64,000 nt of DNA from contig NC_069671.1 in assembly GCF_027244095.1 (NCBI RefSeq), forward strand, positions 1,922,001 to 1,986,000. Direction: 5' to 3'. Shown one piece after another: positions 1 through 9,900 of this stretch; the stretch's first letter is position 1, and each line of letters opens with the position of its first letter. The position numbers were made by a program, and so were the translations under genes. Below the pieces are notes generated by a model. That model did not search any database and was not told where the DNA came from. It saw nothing but the letters and a program-made list of their open reading frames with translations. This DNA is from Hemicordylus capensis. Taxonomy: Eukaryota; Chordata; Lepidosauria; Squamata; Cordylidae.

Positions 1-115
1 ACAGTTAAAGACCAGTGGGGACTGCACCAAGCCCCACGCTGGGGTCGTCGGCCATTGCCAGACTTGAACCGTGGGTCTTCAGGGAGCCAACTGGGAGCCT
101 CCTCCTCGAGCGACT

Positions 116-420
116 GAGGAGAGCTGGTCTTGTGGCAGCCAGCATGAATGGTCCCCTTGGCTAAGCAGGACCCATCCTGGTTTGCATATGAATGGGAGAC
201 TTGATGTGTGAGCCCTGTAAGCGATTCCTCTCAGGGGATGGAGCCGCTCTGGGAAGAGCAGAAGCTTCCAAGTTCCCTCCCTGGCAGCATCTCCAAGAGA
301 GGGCTGAGAGAGAGACTCCTGCCTGCAACCTTGGAGAAGCCGCTGCCAGTCTGTGTAGACAATCCTGAGCTAGATTGGCCAAGGGTTTGACTCTGTAGGA
401 AGCAGCTTCCTATGTTCCTA
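116..420 (+). repeat. Composite 5S/tRNA SINE with CR1-like tail
   Basis: The head resembles 5S rRNA boxes A and C (GCTAAGCAGG, then GAATGGGAGAC). The middle is a worn tRNA-like unit and the end is GCTGCCAGTC...GCTAGAT...CTTCCTATGTTCCTA. This is one of the fullest copies in the window and sits in the intron before the first ASCC2 exon seen. Confidence 0.85.
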
Positions 421-528
421 ACCTTCATTGAAAACCATTATCTGGGGGGGCCCAAGTAATTTGACCAGCTCTTTGCCCTGTTTGCCCCTTCTTACTTGGC
501 CCCACCCTTCCCTGTCCCAATGCTGACC

Positions 529-667
529 AGCATTCCCTGAAACAGGGAACCCCAGCCGTTGTTGACTACAACAACTCCCAGCACCCCCAGCCAAAGACCT
601 TTTCAGCTGGGCATGATGAGAGTTGCAGTCAACAACAGCTGGGGCTCCCTGTGCCTGGGAACACTGG
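529..667. repeat. hAT-type palindromic short element
   Basis: Two inverted arms around TTGTTGACTACAACAACTCC and GAGTTGCAGTCAACAA. The family elsewhere has 8-bp target duplications, hence hAT. Confidence 0.7.
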
Positions 668-716
668 TTGTGTCTCTCCTGGGCTAATACTGCCCGTGGC
701 CTTTTGGCTTTTCTAG

Positions 717-931
717 TCCGCTGGAGCGGCTGCGGCATCCGTGGCCAAGGTCTCCGGGGTGGAGCTGGACTCCCTGATCTCCCAAGTGAAGGACCTCCTG
801 CCGGACCTCGGAGACGGATTTGTCCTGGCCTGCCTGGAGGAGTACGGCTACAACGTGGAGCAAGTGATCAACAACATTCTGGAGGGCAAGCTGGTGGCCT
901 CCCTGGAGAACCTGGACCGTGCAATGCCGAG
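717..931 (+). CDS. ASCC2: ASCC2 exon with CUE domain
   Basis: The acceptor is TTTTCTAG before 717 and the donor is GTGGGC from 932. The frame opens SAGAAAASVAKV and includes LDSLISQVKDLLPDLGDGF and VEQVINNILEG, the helices of the CUE domain with its conserved di-hydrophobic INNILE end. CUE binds the interface of K63-linked ubiquitin. The exon ends two bases into a codon. Confidence 0.95.
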
Positions 932-3900
932 GTGGGCAGGGATGGCCTTGTTGAGGCCTCTGAGCAGACCGAGAGACGGAGAGAAGGAAGCAGCGTGCTG
1001 TGGCAGTTAGAGGGCTGGGCTAGCATCGGGGAGACCAGGGGGTCGGGTTCAAATCCCACATACACGCAGCCGTGAGGTTTACAGCCTGCCCTTAACTCAG
1101 CCACTGACTGGAATCCACTGGCTCTGTGCACTCCTGCTTCCTTGCACCAAGCTTGCGTTCCAGAAGCTACACTCCCAGCCATGGGTCCCTCTTAATTTTT
1201 CTCTCATCTCTGTGCGGAATGAGTTTTGTGCTGGGCAGCCGTATCAAGGCAGTGTGTGTGCACCTGCACTCGGAGTGGGGCCTTCCTGATTCAACCTGGG
1301 TGGGAGCTGAAATGAACCGACATCAAAAAAGGGGTGCGCGCACACTCCCCAGGGGGAATGCTGCTCCCAGTATCTCCATGTTCTTGGGTTCCAGAGGCAT
1401 CTCGCAGTATCTGGTACAGCTGTGCTGTGTTACTGAAAGCATCCATGCACTTGTGTCACAGATCTGCAGCTCTTCCTCTTCCAAGGGAACGTTGGCATGG
1501 GAGAGCCACCGTGCAGAAACCCCCCCGATTGAGCCCAGTGATGCTGTCTGCTTGCGCTTAGCGCAGCCTTGTTATGCAGCGGCTTCGTTACTTTGCATGT
1601 CAGCCATTGTCTTCTCTCTTTTTTAACCTACCTCACAGGGTTGTTTTGATGATACAGTGGAGAGCAGAAACTATATATGCTGCCCAGAGGAAGGAAGAGC
1701 CGGGTAGAAATGTAATAAATAAGTAGGAGATATTAAATATTACGGCAAATATTTACAAACCGCTTTTCAACAAAAGTTCCCAAAGTGGTTTACATAGATC
1801 TAAATACACAAATAAGATGGCTCCCTATCCCCAAAGGGCTCACAATCTAAAAAGAAACACAAGGTAGAAGCCAGCAACAGCCACTGGAGGGATGCTGTGC
1901 TGGGGACGGAGAGGGCCAGTTGCTCTCCCCCTGCTCAATAGAATCTCCACTTCTAAAAAATGTCTCTTTGCTCAGTTAGCAGGGGATATAAATATATCTT
2001 CAGTGGCCCCCAAAAGCTATCTTGTTTGCTTTGCTTTTGCTTTGCTACTCCTTCATATTTCTAGCCTTTTGATATAATCAGCTTCATCCTCTCTGTTTCC
2101 AATCATAGAGATGCTTCCTGACCGTAACAGACCATCTGCTTGATTTGCACTGTTGGTTCTTGTTTCTTAATGGCTAGGGACGGTGGGAGTTATAACCCAA
2201 CAAAATCTAGGGAAACTACAAGGGAAATAAACCTGAGAACATTTAGTTGGGAATAAAAGCGAAATAGCACAATTTCAATGTTTTGTATTTTAAATTGTTG
2301 TCTTGTTGCTTTCGGTTAACAAAAGTCCACATAAATAAAGGGTTGCTGTTGTGGTGGTGCATGGGGAGTTTCTGCTTTGTGCTCCCTTTAAGATCCTGAG
2401 TGTTTGACTTTTCTCCTCCCAGGTCTGTGAAGCCAGACCCCAACCCTCTGGTCACTTCGCGGTGCAATGTTTTCCAGGATGATGAGTTTGATGTTTTCAG
2501 CAAAGACTCTGTGGATATGTCCCGGGTGCAGAAAGGCAAAAGGTGAGTCCATCTGTCTTCCAGGTAGGCTGTCCAGGTTGCAGGATAAATGGCTCTTCTA
2601 CAGGCTGCCTTCAGGAGTGGTGATTCTCTTTTCCATAGACCTCTTCCATCACTGTGCAGTAGTTCAGGGGTGCAAAACGAGAAGGGGAGAGAGAGAAGAA
2701 CTGACACTGCTTTATTCTGGCACTGCTTATCTGCTCCCCCCCCCCCGCCAAAATGGGTGTCCTTGGTGACTGTCTAAGTCTGTCTCGCGGACCGGCCAGC
2801 CCTGGCTATCGCATCCAGCCCAACCCGTTTTCCATGGCCCCTGCAGTCTTGTTTCTTAACTAGCTTGTTCCTCGCCTTGTGTGCCTGCCAAGTGCCTCAG
2901 TGTCGGCCCGAGACATGTTGGCCCGCAGACATTATATAGGAAACTGCCATATACTGAGTCAGACCATTGGTCTATCTAGCTCAGTATTGCCTTCACAGCC
3001 TGGCAGCGGCTTCTCCAAGCAATCAACCAATCATAAGAACAGCCCTGCTGGATCAGGCTCAAGGCCCATCTAGTCCAGCATCCTGTTTCGCACAGTGGCC
3101 CACCAGATGCCGCTGGAAGCCACAGGCAGGAGTTGAGGGCGTGTCCTCTCTCCTGCCATTACTCCCCTGCAACTGGTACTCAGAGGCACCCTGCCCTTGA
3201 GGCTGAAGGTGGCTCACAGCCCTCTGACTAGTAGCCATTGATAGACCTCTCCTCCATGAAGTCATCCAAACTCCTCTTAAAGCCATCCAGGTTGTTGGCC
3301 GTCACCACATCCTGTGGCAGAGAGTTCCACAAGTGGATCACACGTTGTGTGAAAAAGTACTTCCGTTTGTTGGTCCTAGACCTCCTGGCAATCAATTTCA
3401 TGGAGTGACCCCTGGTTCTAGTGTTGTGTGAGAGGGAAAAGAATCTCTCTCTCTCCACTTTCTCCACGCCATGCATGATTTTATAGACCTCTATCATGTC
3501 TCCCCGCAGTCGTCTTTTTTCTAAACTAAAAAGCCCCAGGTGTTGTAGCCTGGCCTCATAAGAAAGGTGCTCTAGGCCCCTGATCATCTTGGTTGCCCTC
3601 TTCTGCACCTTCTCCAGTTCTACAATGTCCTTTTTAAGATGTGGTGACCAGAACTGTACGCAGTACTCCAAGTGTGGTCGCACCATAGTTTTGTATAAGG
3701 GCATTATAATGTTAGCCGTTTTATTTTCAATCCCCTTCTTAATGATCCCTAGCATGGAATTGGCCTTTTTCACAGCTGCCGCACATTGAATAGACACTTT
3801 CAGCGAGCTGTCAACCACAACCCCAAGATCCCTTTCCTGGTCTTTATTACGTTCCAAGAGCAGCATAAGATAGAACAGTAGAGCATGTTCCAAAATAATA

Positions 3901-6900
3901 ACAACACATTATGGAACTACAAAACTCTCATTACTTTAAAATCACTACTCTAATAGTATAAAGCTATCTTATAATACTACTGCTACTATAAAGGTGCTAT
4001 CCTTAGAAAAGAGGGTAGCTATGAGTTAGTTAAACAGCTGTATTAAAACAATTATGAACGTATAAAATGCAATAAGCAGTGGCTAAAACGGGGTATATAA
4101 AATAAGGCATCTAAATAGGAACGCTTTTTTTAAAAAAAAGGTAGAATAGCAGTTTAAAATGATGCAGAGCTGATCTAGGGAAATGGCCTGGCAGTTGCGA
4201 CCTGGCAGATCCTGCACAGTGCCAGGCAGAACGTGGCAGTGTTATCCGTGAAGGTCAGGTCTTCATCCGAAAGTAGCAACCGGGTATAGACATGGTTTGG
4301 GCAGCCAGGGTGCTTGCCAAGCAGCGGAACGATAAGCTGGGCCCAAATGTCTCAGTAAAAGGGGCAAAAGAGGAGTTGCCGGTTCTGTGGTTTCTGCCTC
4401 ACGGGGCCAAAGTCTCTCTGCGGTGGGGATAAGCATGAGCAGGTATTTCGCAGTCACAAACTGAGGTCCCTTTGTGCCGTCAGGGGGCGCTGTGTACCTA
4501 GGAATGCTGCCGCACTGCCAGATCACCCCCCCCCCCACGTTAGGGATGTGCATGAACCTATTTGGAGGCCCTTTTATGGGCCTCCGGAGTCCGAACAGGT
4601 TCGAACAGCCTGCAGTTCAGCCGGTTCGAAGGTGGCGAGGTTGCGGGGGGGGAGACACCTTTAAGGGCAGGGCAGGGTAAGGTGCATTCCCCCACCACCA
4701 CCACCACCCCGCACTCTCTTAAAAAGTGGTCCAGCAGGGCAGCAGCGTACCTCCCTGCCGCCCCGTTCCTTCCTCGGTCCGGAAGTGACTGGAACTAGTA
4801 TGCCGGGTGTGCACACACGCATGGGCTACTTCCGGACCATGGAGGGAATGGGGCGGGAGGGAGGCACACTGCTGCCCCACCAGACAACTTTTCTAACTTC
4901 TGCGCCGGTGGGGGGAGTGTGGTATGGGGGTGGGGAAGTGCACCCTCCCCCGCCCTTAAAGATGCCCCCCCCCACCTTCAACCTGGCCCTTGCCAGTTCC
5001 ATGCAAATCCCTACCCCATGTGCCTTTTGCAGGGGACTCCCCGATGAATTCCAGTTTGGGCAATTGCACTGGGCACCAGTACCCCCTTGTCCTGGGTTTA
5101 TCTTTGTGTTAAAGGTTTGCAATAACAGAGACCGACTTGGACTCCTTTTGCACGTTGCTTTTTTGCCGCCCCACCCTTGAGCCCCATAGGAGTGACCGGT
5201 CCACGACCAGAAGTTTGCTGAACGACAAGCGCCTCGTGGCCGAGCAGAGGGAGCGCTACAGCCAGTACTCCGTGGTCGTGGAGGAGACCACGGAGCAGGA
5301 CGGAGCCGGCCTTCTCTACCCCGATGACTACGAAGACGAATACGACGATACCTACGATGGCAACCAGGTGGGAGCCAACGATGCCGACTCAGACGACGAG
5401 CTGATCAGTCGGAGGTGAGTCTGGAGTCCTGGAGGAAGAGAGGAAGCGGCCTTCTACTGAGTCCAACCCTTGGTCCATCTAGCTCAGGATTGTCAACCCA
5501 GACTGGCAGCGGCTTCTCCAAAGTTCCCCTCAGGAGTCTCTCCTCACCCTATCTGGGGATGCTGCCAGGGACGGAACCTGGGAAGATGCTCTTCCACTGA
5601 GCTATGGCCTCACCCACCCCTCCCGCAAGGGGAGATTCACAAGGAGAATCTCTTACAGTGCTCGCAGGGAGTCTCCCATCCCAACCAAGGCAGACCCTGC
5701 TGAGCGAAGGGGACAAATTGTGCTCGCTCCCACAAGACCAGCTCTCCTCCCCTATGGGGAACAGGCCTGCATAACTGCTTGTGCACAAAATAGGCAATGA
5801 AGAGGGGAAAGGGAAGTCCCACCGTGACTACAAAAAATTGCAGATAATGTAATGACCAAACACTGAAAATGTGGATAAACACTGGAAATATATATTCAGA
5901 AACAATAAGTCAATAATAAATAAACAAAAATCATGAATCTAATTTAGATAATTCAACAGGAAAAATAATGCATGCAGTGATACTCAAACCAACTGATAAC
6001 ATATAATACACAAAATGCCTTCTCACAATACAGGATGCATAAATATAAGCATGTACAATAACAATCAAAGATGTAGAAAGGAGGTGTAACTGAGCCAGGC
6101 AAAAATAGGGCTGCAGGATGAAACAGGCGAAGTCAAGTATCATAATGGAAGTGCTAAGAACTAAGGACGTCCACACCTCTTCTTGAGACCACGTCTGAAG
6201 TGGCATTTTTGTCATTTGGCACTTCCATTATGATACTTGACTTCGCCTGTTTCATCCCGCAGCCCTATTTTTGCCTGGCTCAGTTACACCTCCTTTCTAC
6301 ATCTGCAGAGCCCAGCATCCCATTCCCGGTGGGTTCCCTTTAGCAGACTTGTCTATCTTTTCAAGGCTAAGCACCCGGTCCTCTTTGTTTTGCCCTGGGA
6401 AAGAAGCTCTCCTTGGTGCCTATGGGAATCCCCCGCACCGCCCTGCTCTCCCTCTGCATCAAATAGCAGCTGCAAGCAAAGGGATGCAAGCCGGGACAAA
6501 AGGACAAAGTCTAGCTCAGTGTTCTGTACAGTGTTCTGTACCCCTCCCCGCCACACCCCAGTCTGATCCGGATCCTGTTTATGTCTGGAAAATCCAGCTT
6601 GCAGGCCCCTGTGTATTGTGTCATCGGGTTTTGGAGAGCCACTGCCAGTCAGTGTACAGAACACTGAGCTAGATGGACCAAGGGCCTGACTCAGTAGGAG
6701 GCAGCTTCCTATGGGGAGGGAGGGAGGGAGGGAGGGGGAAACTGAACTTCTCCCCCCGCCCCATTCCCACCTACTCCTCCAGAGCATGTGCAAAGCTCCC
6801 CCAGTCATTAGAATGGGAGGCATTCCTGGCTTGTGTAGCTGCCCAGCCTTGGGCGTGTGGGGGGGGGGAGCCATTGTGGCGTTCCGAATTTGGCTTCCAG

Positions 6901-9900
6901 AGCCTGTGGACCTCCTGAAATTCTCCCCGCTGTGTCCCCCTTAGGCCGTTTACCATCCCTCAGGTCCTGAGGCCGAAAGAGCAGGAGAAGGAGGAGGCGG
7001 AAGAGGAGGATGACGAGGAGGAGGACGGAAAGGAAGCTGCCAAGGTGACTGGGGCCGGGCTCCCATGCCTTGATTCCGGGGGGCGGGGGGTGGTGTGAGT
7101 GAGTGCCGCCTGCATCGCGGTTTGGGGGGAAGAAGGCTCTATGGGGGCCCGTGGGCAAGGTGGGGTCTCGGTGCCCCGTGGCGGAGTGGAGTTCCTGTTC
7201 GACAGGCCTGTCCCGAGGACCTTGAGCCACGTGGAAGGAGGAGGGCAAGACCAATGTGACCGGGGTCCCATCCCTTGCTTCATGGGGGTGGAGGGTAGGG
7301 AGAGTGGGTTGGGCTCCACCGAGCGGCCAGTTTCCCCTGGAGACTCCTGGCTTGGAGTCCCTCGGGTAGGTGCTCTTCAGGTGGCCACCAGCCAGGCATC
7401 CTTGGGCCCAGCTGCGTGGTGGAAGCACCTTGCCACAGTGGCTGGCTCCATCTCCAGAGAGTGCGCTTCTGAGAGGCACGGCAACCCCCACCGCTCCCCA
7501 CGGCCCTCTCCCTGGTGGCTGGCTTGACAGGCAACCCAGAGAGGCTTTTCTCTTGCGGAGTGGGCTTCCCTTCCCGTTAGTGCTGGGAAGGCGCTGGGGA
7601 CGGGGCGGGGGGCGGCTTTCCCCCGAGTCCCGTTGGACCGCCTGGGCATGTCACAGAGCTGACACCTCTGTCTGTGGGGCAGGAGGAGTCGCTCACTGTG
7701 TGAGAGACGACGAGGCCGGTTCTGGTGCAGACACTGCCCAAAGCGCTTCTCTGAGTGGGCTCAGACGCTTGGAACAGGCTCCCAGTAAATGGTGGCTGTG
7801 GGTGATGGGAGTTGTAGTCCTCCTGGAGAGCCAAGGTTACCTGCCCTGGCCCTGACACAACTTCAGAACAAGAAGCGTTCTTTCTTTGGGGACATCGATT
7901 CACTCTCTCCTATGTGGCCATACAAAGATCAGTTCCAAAAGTGCACCTCATTTCTCAGGTGGATCATTGTGCATCTGTGTTCTCCTGAGGTTTACTCATA
8001 TTCCAGTATGTGTGAACTTTTACCAGTCCTCTATAAACTCTGATGTAACTTTATTTCTGCGCAGTCTGCCTTTAATTATGGTAGTTAATTTCCTTATAAT
8101 TAGAGCGTTCCAAACTTTGGAAAGCCATTTATCTCTTCTTGCCTTCCTGTCACTTTTCCAGCTTTTTGCTATTAATAGCTAGGCTTTCTCACTAGGAACT
8201 TGTTGAGTTGGGAGGGAATGAACTGAATGTTCTGCTGGGTTTCCACTCCCGAGCAAACTCCATGGCAGAGCAGATGCTCTGCGTGATGTGGGGACTCCAC
8301 GTTCTGTCCCTGGCATTGCTGGAAGAACATAAGACCAGCCCTGCTGGATCGGGCCAAAGGCCCACCCAGTCCAGCACCCGGCTTCATGCAGGGGCCCATC
8401 CCGTGTCGGGTTGCCCTATTCTGGCTTTCTAAATCTGGGGGCCTAATTTGCATATTATGTAAATTGGCTGGAAAATCCTTTTTGAGCTCAAGAGTGACTG
8501 CCCGTTTTGCTCTCTAGCTCCGCTTTGACCAAGGGCTGGAGCTCAGCTTTTTCTTTTTCTTTTTTTTTAAGAAAGCTGAAGTCTGGGTGAATCTGGGTAG
8601 GCTAAGCAATCTGAGTAAGATGCTTAAACCTCGGCTAGTGAGCTGAGGTTGCCTTCCCCTCTTCTGGAAGAAGGGCTTCCGATCTTGGGTCCCCAGCTGT
8701 TGTTGGACTACATTTCTCATCATCCTCTGCCACAATGGCCTTTTCTTGTGCCAGTGGACCTTCTCCCTAGAAGAAGTTTGTTTGTTTATTTAACTTACGT
8801 CAAAACTTATGTCTCTGGGCAGTTTACAACAAAGCAAAACTAACAGAAAAAGTTAAAGCAAAATAAATAACAGAAAGTTAAAACATTACAACAATTTAGA
8901 AATTTTTTAAACAGTATCTTTAAGCAGTGTTAAAACTATTAAAACGATATTTAATTAAAAGCCTGGATGAACAGATGTGTCTTTAAAGACCTTTAAAAAA
9001 ACTGTCAGAGATGGGGAGGCTCTTATTTCAGCAGGGAGCACATTATTCCAAAGCCTCAGGGCAGCAACAGAGAAGGCCCATCCCTGAGTAGCCACCAGAT
9101 GCAGACAGACCTCTCCGGATGATCTCAATGGTGGTGGGGTTCAGGATAACTAAGCTGAGAGGTACCTTTAGGACGTGGGAGCTCCCTTCTCCTTAGCAGG
9201 GGGAGAGCAACTGTCTCTCTTCAGCCTAGCCGCATAGTTTCCGTCCCAGTGGCTGGAGCCTCCCTTGCATTTCTTTTTAGAGAGCAAACCAAATTATCTT
9301 CTCTCTCGCCTGTTAATGGCTTGGAGAACTTTCTTTCTTTCTTTTGCTTTTTTTAAAGTGGCGGTGAAATGTTAAATGATCACAATGGAACGACCCTGTT
9401 TCAGGTACATTGTACAGTGGACATATAAGAGCAGCCCTGCTGGATCAGTTCCAAGGAGGCCCTCTAGCCCAGCATCCTGTCTCACAACGTGGCCCACCAG
9501 ATGCCTTTGAGAAGCCCACAGGAGGCAAGAGGGGAGGGCAGGCCCTCCTCTCTCCTGCGGTTACTTCCCTGCAGCTGGTATTGAGAGGTATCTTGCCTGT
9601 GAGGCTGGAAGTGGCCAGTAGCCCTCAGACTAGTAGCCACTGATAGACCTGTGTCCTCCATGAATTTGTCTCAGCCCCTCTTAAAGCCATCCAGGCTGTT
9701 GCCTGTCGCCACATCTTGTGGCAGTGGGCTTAGTGGGTGCCGCCTTTGGTTTTATATCTTTTTTCCTGCATGAGTAATGGGTTTCAGGCCACTCTTGATG
9801 TATTTCAGCCTTCCAGGAGACCTCTGGGAGGCAGTTTAAACGTGCCATTTCTGGTGTGCTATAGTCCTCTCACAGAATGGCCCCACTCAAGAATTCACGC

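Noticed and set aside
116-240. 5S rRNA-like sequence with boxes A and C
   Set aside because: It is the head of a dispersed SINE joined to tRNA- and CR1-like parts, not a 5S gene.
3228-3893. A 221-codon open frame on the minus strand
   Set aside because: It is the end of a CR1 LINE protein, not a host gene; its relatives recur at 34655, 41158, 57208, 62814 and 63448.
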